Shown in pieces: positions 51,896-60,750 of a stretch of DNA of 64,000 nt. The notes beneath the pieces were generated by a model that searched no databases, was not told the origin of the DNA, and was given only the letters and a program-made list of their open reading frames with translations. The stretch spans positions 124,001 to 188,000 of the forward strand of contig JAVHLB010000003.1 of the NCBI GenBank assembly GCA_031082425.1. Direction: 5' to 3'. How positions within the stretch are numbered: the stretch's first letter is position 1; the number at the start of each line of letters is the position of its first letter. The DNA comes from Candidatus Edwardsbacteria bacterium. GTDB taxonomy: Bacteria; Edwardsbacteria; AC1; EtOH8. The position numbers and the translations under genes were made by a program.

Positions 51896-53761
51896 ATGCG
51901 TCTTTATCTGCGGTTGTTGAGCTACCTGGGGCCCTACAAAAAACAGTTCGCCCTGTCCATTGTCTGCATGATGTTCCTGGCCCTGTTCTCGGGGGCTTCG
52001 CTGGGGGTGATCGCCCCGTTCATGAAGGTGCTGTTTCTCCAGCCGGAGCAGGTCGCCCAGCAGCCGGCAAGGATAGCCCTCTCCTCGGGCATTAGCGGCT
52101 CATTGGAGCAGCTCAAGAACTGGTTCCTGTGGTGGCTGACCAGCGGGGGACGGATCTCCGGGATAGCCAAGCTGTGCTGGATAATACTGGCGGTGTTCTT
52201 TGTCAAGAACCTGTTCAACTACCTGCAGCGACTGCTGACGGTGCATATCGAACAGCATATCACCATGGACATCCGCAACCAGATGTACGGCCACCTCCAG
52301 CAGCTGTCGCTGGGCTATTTCCAGCGCAACAAGGTGGGGCAGGTGGTCTCCCGGCTGACCAACGACGTCAACATGGTGCGGGGGGCCATCACCGAGGGGT
52401 CGCTGTCCATCGTCAGGCAGTCTCTCCAGGTGCTGGTCTATCTGGCCATCGTGATCATCGCGGCCTGGAAACTGTCGCTGATCGCCATGCTGGTGCTGCC
52501 CGGCTGCCTGCTGCTGATCACCCTCATCGGACGGCGCCTTAGGAAAAGGGGCCGTCAGCTGCAGGAGAGGATAGCCGATCTGACCGCGGTGGTGACCGAG
52601 ACCATCGCCGGGATCCGCCTGGTCAAGACCTTTGCCGCCGAGGAATACGAGAAGCAGAAATTCACCAGATACAACCGGGATTATTACCGGACCATCTTCC
52701 GTTTCGAGACCATGTCCGCCCTGTCCTCTCCCCTGACCGAATACCTGGGGGCGGCAGTGGGGGTGCTGATCATCTGGGTGGCCAAGGATTACATCGCCGG
52801 AGCCGACGCCCTCAGCCCCGAAAGGTTCTTTGTGTTCCTGGCGGCGGCCTTCTCCATGATCCAGCCGCTCAACGGGCTGGCCAGCGTCAACTCCACGGTG
52901 CAGCAGGGCCTGGCTGCCTCGGAGAGGATCTTCGGCCTGCTGGACCAGGCCCCGGAGGTCATCGACCGGCCCGGAGCCGCGGTGGTGGATGAATTCCGTC
53001 AATCCATAAAATTCGAGCAGATGGATTTTGCCTACAGCCCCCATCCGGCCTCCGCCGGGGAGCCATCAAATAATGTTCCGGAGCTGGTCCTCCGGGGCAT
53101 CGACCTGGAGATCAAGCGGGGGGAGATGCTGGCCCTGGTGGGGCCGTCGGGGGCCGGCAAATCCACCCTGGTGGACCTGATCCCGCGGTTCTACGACCCG
53201 GTCAAGGGGGCGATCTACCTGGATGGGAAAAATCTGCGGGAGCTGGACTCGAAATCGCTGCGCCAGATGATGGGCATCGTGGGCCAGGAGACCATTCTGT
53301 TCCACGACACCATATTCAATAATATCGCCTACGGCAAGCGGGATGCCACCCAGCAACAGGTGGAGGAGGCCGCCCGGGCCGCCAACGCCCATCAATTCGT
53401 ATCCCAGATGCCGGAGGGCTACCAGACCGTCATCGGGGAGCGGGGGGTCAGGCTCTCGGGGGGGGAACGCCAGCGGATATCCATCGCCCGGGCCATCCTG
53501 AAGAACCCGCCCATCCTGATATTCGACGAGGCCACCTCGGCCCTGGACGCCCATTCGGAGGTGCTGGTGCAGCAGGCCATCGACCGCCTGATGTCCAACC
53601 GCACCGCCATAGTGATAGCCCACCGCCTGTCCACCGTCCAGCGGGCCGACCGGATAGCGGTGCTGGACCAGGGTCGGATCATGGAGATGGGGAAACACCA
53701 GGAATTGCTGGAAAAACGGGGCCTGTACTGGAGACTTTACAATATCCAATTCAACAAATAG
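51896..53761 (+). CDS. MsbA-like ABC exporter (lipid A flippase-like)
   Basis: A 621-residue half-transporter. The six-helix export domain (about 10-335) is followed by an ATPase domain with Walker A GPSGAGKST (near 418), signature RLSGGERQ (near 522) and Walker B ILIFDEATSALD (near 541). The ATG at 51896 gives the normal MRLYLRLLSYLGPYKKQ start; the longer frame from 51779 would run across the divergent promoter. Similarity to MsbA and the following GT9 gene suggest lipid A-core export, but other lipids or peptides cannot be excluded. Confidence 0.92.
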   Translation: MRLYLRLLSYLGPYKKQFALSIVCMMFLALFSGASLGVIAPFMKVLFLQPEQVAQQPARIALSSGISGSLEQLKNWFLWWLTSGGRISGIAKLCWIILAVFFVKNLFNYLQRLLTVHIEQHITMDIRNQMYGHLQQLSLGYFQRNKVGQVVSRLTNDVNMVRGAITEGSLSIVRQSLQVLVYLAIVIIAAWKLSLIAMLVLPGCLLLITLIGRRLRKRGRQLQERIADLTAVVTETIAGIRLVKTFAAEEYEKQKFTRYNRDYYRTIFRFETMSALSSPLTEYLGAAVGVLIIWVAKDYIAGADALSPERFFVFLAAAFSMIQPLNGLASVNSTVQQGLAASERIFGLLDQAPEVIDRPGAAVVDEFRQSIKFEQMDFAYSPHPASAGEPSNNVPELVLRGIDLEIKRGEMLALVGPSGAGKSTLVDLIPRFYDPVKGAIYLDGKNLRELDSKSLRQMMGIVGQETILFHDTIFNNIAYGKRDATQQQVEEAARAANAHQFVSQMPEGYQTVIGERGVRLSGGERQRISIARAILKNPPILIFDEATSALDAHSEVLVQQAIDRLMSNRTAIVIAHRLSTVQRADRIAVLDQGRIMEMGKHQELLEKRGLYWRLYNIQFNK

Positions 53762-53780
53762 GAGGCCAGCCAATAGCGAT

Positions 53781-54887
53781 ATGAGGCTGCCGGCAGTAGA
53801 GAAATATTTTAAGGCTGCCCTGCTTAAGGCCCTGGGGCTGCTGCTGCCTGACCGGCGTCACCAACCCCGGGAGGTGGACCTGTCGCTGATCAGGCGGGTG
53901 ATAGTGATCCGCCAGCATGACCAGCTGGGGGACCTGCTGCTGTCCACCCCGGCCTTCCGGGCCCTCCGGCAGGCCCTGCCCCAGGCCCAGATCACCGTGG
54001 TGGCCCGGCAGTACACCTATCGGGTGCTGGAGCACAATCCCGACATCGACCGGATCCTGGTCTTTCCGGAAAAATTATATCAGGCCACCCCGGCCAAGCT
54101 GTGGAGGCTGTGGCAGGGCCTGAGGCAGGGTTGCGACCTGGCGGTGGTGCTCAACACCATCTCCCATTCGCTGTCCAGCGACATTCTGGCCCGCCTCACC
54201 GGGGCCAAATTCATTTTGGGCTCGGCCGAAAACCCCTTCCCGGGGGCCCGGCCAAATTTGTTTTACAACCTGCTGGCTCCCGGCTTTGGGGAGCGGGTTC
54301 ACGAGACCCGCCGCAACCTGAGGATCCTGGAATACCTGAACATCAGAACCAAAGATATGGGAGAGAGCTGTGCCCTATCGCCCCAGGAGGAGGAACAGGG
54401 CCGGGACATCCTTTACAAGAATCACATCATGCCGGAGCGGACGGTGGGCCTCCACCTGGGGGCCTATAATGTCTGCAACCGCTGGCCGTATCAGAATTAT
54501 GCGGCTCTGGCCGACTGGCTGGTCAAGGATTTCGGGTTCCAGGTGGCGGTGTTCTGGGGTCCGGGGGAGGAGGAGCTGGGGGAGAGATTTATGGGGCTGG
54601 TGAAGAGCGAGGTCAAACTTCTGTCCGGGCTGGACATACGCCAGCTGGCCTCGGTGATAAAACCGCTGAGGCTGATGGTCTGCAACGACACCGGGGTGAT
54701 GCACCTTTCCGCGGCGCTGGGCACCCCCACCTTCGCCATCTTCGGGCGGAGCGAGCCGGAGTTCTGGCGGCCGCTGAACAAGAATTTCTACGGGGTCCGG
54801 GGGCTGGACAAGAACTGCGCCTCGGCCGAGCTGGACGTGGTCCAGTCGGGCATAAAAAGGATGCTGTCCCGCAGGGATCTCTTTTAG
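53781..54887 (+). CDS. glycosyltransferase family 9 (heptosyltransferase-like)
   Basis: A 368-residue GT9 enzyme of the lipopolysaccharide heptosyltransferase type. N-terminal RQHDQLGDLLLSTPAFRAL (about 46-64), the central GLHLGAYNVCNRWPYQNYAAL and the C-terminal CNDTGVMHLSAALGTPTFAIFG motif are family marks. It follows the MsbA-like gene after 19 nt and is probably co-transcribed. Core-oligosaccharide sugar transfer is the likely role. Confidence 0.93.
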   Translation: MRLPAVEKYFKAALLKALGLLLPDRRHQPREVDLSLIRRVIVIRQHDQLGDLLLSTPAFRALRQALPQAQITVVARQYTYRVLEHNPDIDRILVFPEKLYQATPAKLWRLWQGLRQGCDLAVVLNTISHSLSSDILARLTGAKFILGSAENPFPGARPNLFYNLLAPGFGERVHETRRNLRILEYLNIRTKDMGESCALSPQEEEQGRDILYKNHIMPERTVGLHLGAYNVCNRWPYQNYAALADWLVKDFGFQVAVFWGPGEEELGERFMGLVKSEVKLLSGLDIRQLASVIKPLRLMVCNDTGVMHLSAALGTPTFAIFGRSEPEFWRPLNKNFYGVRGLDKNCASAELDVVQSGIKRMLSRRDLF

Positions 54888-54901
54888 TTGAACAGACCAA
54901 A

Positions 54902-54930
54902 ACAAAAAGGGCCGGAAATCCGGCCCTTTA
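54902..54930. terminator. rho-independent terminator (strongest for minus strand)
   Basis: aaagggccgga/tccggcccttt (54906-54916 with 54919-54929). On the minus strand it runs into tttttgtttt, so it ends the endonuclease gene; the plus strand tail is not T-rich. Confidence 0.85.
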
Positions 54931-54931
54931 C

Positions 54932-56032
54932 TCATTTCAGCATTACCATTCTCTTCAAGTCAACCGTCCTGCCTTTGACCGAGAGCCGGTAAAAATATAT
55001 TCCCGGCGGAAGCATATTGCCTGTCTGATCGGCGCCGTTCCATTCCAGATCATATTCGCCCGGAGCCGGGTTAATCACTTCCACCGTCCTTACCGCCTGT
55101 CCCAGCAGGTTGAAGATCTCGATCCGGGCCCGGCCCGGCGAAGCCAGGGAATAGCTTATGACCGTCCTGTCCCGGAAGGGGTTCGGATTGTTCTGGTACA
55201 ATCTGTTTCTATCGGCTATGGTGGCCGTTGGCTTGCCGGTTACTCCCAAAGCCGGGAAATAGGCCCGGCGGATCAAAGTGCTGTCCAGTACGAAGGGATT
55301 GACCTTGTTCTGCTGGTAGGCGGCGATCTTCTTGGTGCGGGCTATCTCCCGGGCATCGGCCGGGTCGCTGACATGCCAGGCATACAAAACATCCCTCTGG
55401 TCGGTCCACCAGGAATCACTGGTGTCGCCCAGCTGCCAGAAGGTAAGCATGTAGTACATGGCCCGGGCAGTATTGCCTTTTTGTGCTTCGCGCGGCTCAA
55501 ACTCATTGTTCGATCGATTCTCGGCATAGAGACTGATATTCGTGGACGGTATGGCAGACGTCGTGGTGTTGTTGTAATACCAGGCAGTGGTCAGGTTATC
55601 GGGAATCTCCGTAAAAGGGTTGTTATCCCTGGCTCCGTTTACTTCGATATCGGTCGGGAACAGATGGTGCAGGTCGGAGACGGCGGTGCTGGACGACAGC
55701 ATGCTTTGGGGCCAGGTATGCTCGCAGTTGATGCCGTGGTCATAGGCCCAGGTGCTGGGATCCTGGCCGGGATCCATATATATCCTATATCCGCTGTAGA
55801 CACACTCCAGGCTGTCGTTCAGCTTGTCGATCTCCCCATACATAACATCCCTGCCGGCATCGTAGCCCAGGTTGGAGGTTGATTTATAGGCCGAGATCAA
55901 CGAATTCCGCAGAGTAGCGCCGGTCTGCCCGGGGAAAATGGTGGAGTCCGGCGGGACGGTCCCGGCGGAAACCAATCCGGCAGTGAACATTTCTATTGAA
56001 ATAGCCAACAAGAAGAATTTAATGTTTTTCAT
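54932..56032 (-). CDS. secreted endonuclease I family nuclease with C-terminal sorting domain
   Basis: A 366-residue secreted protein: signal peptide (about 1-23), an EndA/NucM-type nuclease domain (about 30-265) with the metal-dependent core CEHTWPQS and SDLHHLFPTD, then NNPF, and a C-terminal FCB-type sorting domain (about 280-366; NNPNPFRDRTVISYSL, GIYFYRL, KRMVMLK). Non-specific cleavage of DNA/RNA outside the cell is expected, perhaps for nutrient uptake. The sorting domain resembles that of the C11 protease at 32742. Confidence 0.93.
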   Translation of the reverse strand: MKNIKFFLLAISIEMFTAGLVSAGTVPPDSTIFPGQTGATLRNSLISAYKSTSNLGYDAGRDVMYGEIDKLNDSLECVYSGYRIYMDPGQDPSTWAYDHGINCEHTWPQSMLSSSTAVSDLHHLFPTDIEVNGARDNNPFTEIPDNLTTAWYYNNTTTSAIPSTNISLYAENRSNNEFEPREAQKGNTARAMYYMLTFWQLGDTSDSWWTDQRDVLYAWHVSDPADAREIARTKKIAAYQQNKVNPFVLDSTLIRRAYFPALGVTGKPTATIADRNRLYQNNPNPFRDRTVISYSLASPGRARIEIFNLLGQAVRTVEVINPAPGEYDLEWNGADQTGNMLPPGIYFYRLSVKGRTVDLKRMVMLK

Positions 56033-56092
56033 GTCAGTTCCTTTAGTTTAACGACCTAATTATCAACCCTGACAGTCGAAAAGTCAAGCCCT

Positions 56093-56122
56093 TTGCAATC
56101 GACTTGTATTTTATGGTAAAAT
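56093..56122 (+). promoter_or_regulatory. promoter giving a probable leaderless ABC-F mRNA
   Basis: TTGCAA (56093-56098), 18-nt spacer and TAAAAT (56117-56122); the ATG begins 8 nt after the -10 box, and no ribosome site is present. Confidence 0.5.
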
Positions 56123-56129
56123 CAATACT

Positions 56130-58070
56130 ATGATCCAGCTTTCCAACATAAACGTATCCTTCGGCGAAAAGGCCCTGTTCAAGAACCTGGGGTGGAATAT
56201 CGGCCTTAACGAGAGGATCGCCCTGGTGGGCCCCAACGGGGCCGGCAAGACCACCCTGTTCAAGGTGGCCCTGGGGCTGATGACTCCCACCCAGGGCCAG
56301 CGGTCCTGTTCCAACGGCATGCGCACCGGATATCTGCCCCAGGAGGAGGTGGTGCTGGCCGGCCGCTCCGTTCTGGAGGAGGCCATGTCGGTCTTTGCCG
56401 ACCAGCGCTCCATCCAGGAGGAGATAGACCAGCTCTCCAGCCTGATGTCCACCATGGATCAGGATGATCCCGAACTGGTCCCGGTGGTGGAACGCTACGG
56501 CGAACTGCACCAGATGTTCGAAGGGTTCGACGGCTACCTGCTGGAGACCCGGGCCCGTTCGGTGCTGCAGGGGCTGGGATTCTCCCCGGCCGACCTGGAC
56601 CAGCCGGTGGAGAATTTTTCCGGCGGCTGGCAGATGCGCCTGGCCCTGGCCAAGCTTTTACTGGAGGAACCCTCCTACCTGTTCCTGGACGAGCCCACCA
56701 ACCACCTGGACATTGAGTCCATGGACTTCCTGGAGGGCTATCTGAAAGGCTTCAGGGGCTCGATGGTGGTGATCTCGCACGACCGCTATTTCATCGACCG
56801 GACCATAAAAAAGATATACGAGCTGGACCTGGGGCGCTTTTCGCTCTATCACACCAATTATTCCGGCTACCTGGAGGAAAAGGAGAAGCGCCGGGAAATG
56901 CTGGTCAAACAGAAGGAGGAGCAGGCCAAGGAGATCGAACATATCCGGGAGTTCATCGCCCGCTGGAGGGGCAACTTCATAAAGCGGGCCATGGTTCACA
57001 GCCGGGAGAAGATGCTGGAGCGGCTGCTGGCGGAGCGGATAGAGATACCCCAGAGCCGGCGCAGCTTCCGGCTGGGGCTGCCGGAGGCGCCCCACTGCGG
57101 GCGGCGGATGCTGGAGCTGTCCCACGTCACTAAAGGCTACGGCGACAAGGTGGTGCTCAAGGACATCGATTTCCTGGTGGAGAAGGGCCACAAGATAGGC
57201 CTGTTGGGGGTCAACGGGGCGGGCAAGACCACCCTGCTGAAGATGATGGCCGGGGTGGAGGAGGTGACCTCCGGGGAGAAGACGCTTTATCCCAACGTCA
57301 GCCTGGCTTATTTCGCCCAGCACACCGCTGAGATGCTGGACCCCGCCAAGACGGTGATGGAGCAGGTGGAGTCGGTGATCCCCACCGAGACCCCCGGCCG
57401 GGTGCGGACCATCCTGGGCGCATTTCTGTTCTCCGGGGATGATGTCTTCAAGCCGGTCAAAGTGCTGTCCGGCGGGGAGAAGGCCCGGCTGGCCCTGTGC
57501 TGCACTTTGCTGCTGCCGGCCAATCTGCTGATCATGGACGAGCCCACCAATCATCTGGACCTCAAGGGCAAGGAGGTGCTGGAGCAGGCGTTAAAAGAGT
57601 TCCAGGGGACGGTGGTGCTGGTGACCCACGACCGCTATATCATCGATCAGGTGGTGGACACCATCGTCGAGGTGGCCGACCAGGCGCTAAAGATCTATCC
57701 CGGCAACTATTCCGAATATCTGTATAAAAAGGAGCTGGACCGCCAGTCCTCCCAGGCAGCCAGCAATGCCCCCAGATCCGAACCGGCCAGCGAGGAAAAG
57801 TCGGACTGGCAGGAGGCCAAGCGGCGCAAGGCCCGGGAGGCGGCCGAGGAGCGCAAGCGGCTAAGGCTGATCTCCGAGCTGGAGCACCGCATCGCCAAAC
57901 TGGAGGCCCGGCAGAGGCAGCTGGAGTCGCCCTCCGGCGGCCTGGCCGATCCCGAGGTCTATCGTAACGGCGACCGGATGAAGAGGCTGATGAACGAGTT
58001 CGACTCCAACAAGCAGGAGCTGCAGCGGCTGCTGGACCGCTGGGAACACTATCAGGCGAAAGGCCAATAG
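56130..58070 (+). CDS. ABC-F family ATPase
   Basis: A 646-residue soluble protein with two ABC domains: Walker A GPNGAGKTT (near 32), signature NFSGGWQMR (near 164) and FLDEPTNHLD; then a linker (about 250-310, RWRGNFIKRAMVHSREK); then GVNGAGKTT (near 362), LSGGEKAR (near 448) and IMDEPTNHLD. The C-terminal coiled coil (about 555-646) matches the Uup/YheS type. ABC-F proteins act on ribosomes to relieve stalling. It abuts the amidohydrolase gene directly. Confidence 0.95.
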   Translation: MIQLSNINVSFGEKALFKNLGWNIGLNERIALVGPNGAGKTTLFKVALGLMTPTQGQRSCSNGMRTGYLPQEEVVLAGRSVLEEAMSVFADQRSIQEEIDQLSSLMSTMDQDDPELVPVVERYGELHQMFEGFDGYLLETRARSVLQGLGFSPADLDQPVENFSGGWQMRLALAKLLLEEPSYLFLDEPTNHLDIESMDFLEGYLKGFRGSMVVISHDRYFIDRTIKKIYELDLGRFSLYHTNYSGYLEEKEKRREMLVKQKEEQAKEIEHIREFIARWRGNFIKRAMVHSREKMLERLLAERIEIPQSRRSFRLGLPEAPHCGRRMLELSHVTKGYGDKVVLKDIDFLVEKGHKIGLLGVNGAGKTTLLKMMAGVEEVTSGEKTLYPNVSLAYFAQHTAEMLDPAKTVMEQVESVIPTETPGRVRTILGAFLFSGDDVFKPVKVLSGGEKARLALCCTLLLPANLLIMDEPTNHLDLKGKEVLEQALKEFQGTVVLVTHDRYIIDQVVDTIVEVADQALKIYPGNYSEYLYKKELDRQSSQAASNAPRSEPASEEKSDWQEAKRRKAREAAEERKRLRLISELEHRIAKLEARQRQLESPSGGLADPEVYRNGDRMKRLMNEFDSNKQELQRLLDRWEHYQAKGQ

Positions 58071-59645
58071 ATGAAGAATTCCATCACCGTCATCATCAAC
58101 GCCGACATTCATACCATGAAGGGCCGGCAGAGGTCCAGAGCCCTGGCCTGCGATGCCGGGGGCGGAATGATCCTGGATATCGGCGGGAACAGCCAGATAC
58201 TGGGCAGATACAAGGCCCTCAAGCCCGAGGTCATCGACCTCAAGGAGAAGGTGGTCCTGCCGGGCTTCACCGACTGCCACACCCATTTCTGCAATTACTG
58301 CCTGCTGGCCTCCCGGCCGGACCTGGACGGCATCCGGTCCATCAAGGAATGCCTCCAGGTGGTGGCCAGATATGTCACCGGGAATCCGCCCGGGCAGTGG
58401 GTCTTGGGCGGGGGCTGGAACAAGAACCTCTGGAGCGACGGCCGCCTGCCGTCCGCCCAGGACCTGGACACGGTGTCCATCAACAATCCGGTGATGCTGT
58501 GGAGCAAGGACTGGCACACCATCTGGCTGAACTCGGCGGCCATGGTGGCCCTGGACATCCACTCCCAGACCCCGGAGGTCCCCGGCGGAACAATCGAGCG
58601 CGACACCAAGGGCCGGCCCAGCGGCCTGCTCCGCGAAGAGGCGGCCAATCACTACTATCGCCTGGCTTCCAAGGCATCAACAGAAGAATATTCCCAGGCC
58701 GTGATCCAGGGCCAGAGGATGTTCGCCAAACTGGGCCTGACTGGGTTCCATACCATGGAGGGGGTGGAGGAATTCAATATTCTGCAATCATTGTCAAGGC
58801 AGAATAAATTATTCTTAAGGGGGACGCTTTACCATAACATCAAGGCTTTGGATGGGCTAATCTCGGCCGGGATAAAAAGCGGCTTCGGCGGCAGGAACTT
58901 GAAGATCGGAGGGGTCAAGCTTTTTGTCGATGGTTCGCTGGGCTCCCAGACGGCATTGATGCTGGAGCCATACCGCAACAGCGCCTCGCGGGGCATGAAC
59001 ACCGTGCCGCCCGGGGAACTGCTGGCCCTGGTTAGCCGGGCCTCACAGAACGGGCTGGCTTGCGCCATCCACGCCATCGGCGATGCTGCCAACCGCCTGG
59101 CGCTGGATACCTTCCAGAAGGCCAAGGATCTCAATATAGATCTGCGGCACCGGATAGAGCACTGCCAGCTGGTCCATCCCGAAGATATTGCCAGGTTCAA
59201 GGAGCTGGGCATCATCGCCTCGGTGCAGCCCATACACTGCCCCTCCGATCTTGATCTCATTGAAAGATACTGGGGTGAACGGGGGGCCTACGCCTATCCC
59301 TTCGGCGATCTGTCCAGGAAAAAGGCCAGGGTGGTCTTCGGCTCGGATTGTCCCATCGAAACGCCGGATCCGTTCCGGGCCATTCAGGCGGCCGTCACCC
59401 GGCAGAGGATCCCGCCGGACCGTCCGCCGTTCCATCCGGAGCAAAGGGTTTCATTATGGAATGCCATAAAAGCCTATACCGTGGACGCGGCCTATGCCTC
59501 GGGGGATGAGGGCTGGAAAGGGACGCTGGAGCCGGGCAAAGCGGCGGATCTCATCTGTCTTTCGGAAGATATCTTCAAAGTTAAGCCTGAGGAGATTCAT
59601 AAGATAAAGGTGAGGAGGACTTTCATCGGCGGGAGAGAAATTTAA
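58071..59645 (+). CDS. YtcJ-like amidohydrolase family protein
   Basis: A 524-residue metal-dependent hydrolase. Family marks are the DCHTHF metal site (about 66-71), HAIGDAAN (near 331), HRIEHCQL (near 363) and GSDCPIETPDPF (near 424). The C-terminal AYTVDAAYASG...GTLEPGKAADL segment is also standard. Such enzymes often hydrolyse N-substituted formamides or related amides; the real substrate is unknown. It begins on the base after the ABC-F stop, so translational coupling is likely. Confidence 0.92.
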   Translation: MKNSITVIINADIHTMKGRQRSRALACDAGGGMILDIGGNSQILGRYKALKPEVIDLKEKVVLPGFTDCHTHFCNYCLLASRPDLDGIRSIKECLQVVARYVTGNPPGQWVLGGGWNKNLWSDGRLPSAQDLDTVSINNPVMLWSKDWHTIWLNSAAMVALDIHSQTPEVPGGTIERDTKGRPSGLLREEAANHYYRLASKASTEEYSQAVIQGQRMFAKLGLTGFHTMEGVEEFNILQSLSRQNKLFLRGTLYHNIKALDGLISAGIKSGFGGRNLKIGGVKLFVDGSLGSQTALMLEPYRNSASRGMNTVPPGELLALVSRASQNGLACAIHAIGDAANRLALDTFQKAKDLNIDLRHRIEHCQLVHPEDIARFKELGIIASVQPIHCPSDLDLIERYWGERGAYAYPFGDLSRKKARVVFGSDCPIETPDPFRAIQAAVTRQRIPPDRPPFHPEQRVSLWNAIKAYTVDAAYASGDEGWKGTLEPGKAADLICLSEDIFKVKPEEIHKIKVRRTFIGGREI

Positions 59646-59667
59646 AATATTAATTATTGGGGGTTAT

Positions 59668-60279
59668 ATGAGAAATACAATAATATTCGTAATCATCGCA
59701 GCAATATTTTATTCGTGCGGTAAAATAGAAGAAAATAATAATACAAAAGTTGATATTAAAAGTAATGCGCAAACTATACAAGACTCAACAATATATTGTG
59801 CTTTAAAATACAATCTTGAAAATTTTACAATAGCACATAATACGTCAAATAATATTGATTCTGTTATAAAGTATTATGAATTAAATGAAAATAATAAAAT
59901 TGGAAGCAAAGCAAAGTCATTCCCAGAAACGCAAGAAGACGAACAACTCTTAAATACATTTATTGGTATAATTTTAAAAGGCAATTTAAATATCACCTAT
60001 ACAATAAAAATGGCTCTTATCAATAAAAACAATGCTGAATTAGGTGAGATTTTCGCGGATATGATTGAAAAGCATTGGCAAAAACCAGAGGAAGATTTCA
60101 TTAAGGCCGTCATCAACTTACCGGATTCAGAGAGTGTAAGAATTATTTATAATACAACACCAGAAGACCCAAAAGAAGTAAAAGAAATCATAAAAAAGAT
60201 AGATAAAATGCCACAAATAAAAAATCTAAAAGGTTATGTTTTATTAAAAGAAAAGTTGGTAGAATTAGCAAATAGGTAA
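59668..60279 (+). CDS. hypothetical AT-rich lipoprotein
   Basis: A 203-residue predicted lipoprotein (lipobox FYSC) that I do not recognise. The mature part is helical, lysine- and asparagine-rich, with no known motif. Its codon use is extremely A/T-rich, unlike the GC-rich neighbours, which suggests recent transfer. A ribosome site (gggggt) lies upstream. A hairpin and a repeat element follow. Confidence 0.65.
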   Translation: MRNTIIFVIIAAIFYSCGKIEENNNTKVDIKSNAQTIQDSTIYCALKYNLENFTIAHNTSNNIDSVIKYYELNENNKIGSKAKSFPETQEDEQLLNTFIGIILKGNLNITYTIKMALINKNNAELGEIFADMIEKHWQKPEEDFIKAVINLPDSESVRIIYNTTPEDPKEVKEIIKKIDKMPQIKNLKGYVLLKEKLVELANR

Positions 60280-60280
60280 T

Positions 60281-60309
60281 GTATTGCCCCGCTTAATGCG
60301 GGGCAATAC
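60281..60309. terminator. hairpin after the AT-rich lipoprotein
   Basis: gtattgccccgc/gcggggcaatac with loop ttaat. No T tract follows, so termination is uncertain. Confidence 0.5.
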
Positions 60310-60323
60310 ACATACATCTTGGT

Positions 60324-60450
60324 ATTTGACCGCCCCCTAACCCCCTCCGCTGCGGAGGGGGACTATTAGATGACATATTTTAATTGAACGTTATTGTGCG
60401 TAATAATAAACACCTCTCCACATTGGAGAGGGGCAGGGGTGAGGTCAAAT
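60324..60450. repeat. MITE-like element with 8-bp terminal inverted repeats
   Basis: The 127-bp element is bounded by ATTTGACC (60324-60331) and GGTCAAAT (60443-60450). Inside are cccctaaccccctccgctgc-type arms (ccctccgc/gcggaggg), an AT-rich middle, and ctctcc/ggagag followed by ggggcaggggtgagg. Related C-rich/G-rich arms occur at 233-290 and 41799-41832. It has no coding capacity. Confidence 0.7.
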
Positions 60451-60451
60451 A

Positions 60452-60480
60452 AAAAGGGACGATCAAATGATCGTCCCTTA
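60452..60480. terminator. terminator for tRNA-Ile2 (minus strand)
   Basis: aagggacgatca/tgatcgtccctt (60454-60465 with 60468-60479); on the minus strand the stem is followed by TTTTTATTT. Confidence 0.7.
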
Positions 60481-60532
60481 AATATTTCTGGTGCCCGCTC
60501 AAGGCGGACTACTGCCTAGCGAGAAGTCAAAC

Positions 60533-60608
<76 letters not shown>

Positions 60609-60621
60609 ACAAAGTGCGGTA

Positions 60622-60651
60622 ATGATAACATATCGATAGAGGGTTAGTCAA
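60622..60651 (-). promoter_or_regulatory. promoter for tRNA-Ile2
   Basis: On the minus strand: TTGACT (60651-60646), 18-nt spacer, TATCAT (60627-60622), ending 13 nt before the tRNA. Confidence 0.65.
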
Positions 60652-60685
60652 TATCTTTAATGCCCGCAATGCGGCAGATCCTGGC

Positions 60686-60714
60686 TTGACATGCCGCGCC
60701 GGGGTTGTTATAAT
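60686..60714 (+). promoter_or_regulatory. consensus sigma-70 promoter for the metallophosphoesterase
   Basis: A perfect TTGACA (60686-60691), 17-nt spacer and perfect TATAAT (60709-60714). Confidence 0.88.
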
Positions 60715-60750
60715 CCTATTAAATTTAATGAATAACATTGATATCCAGAT

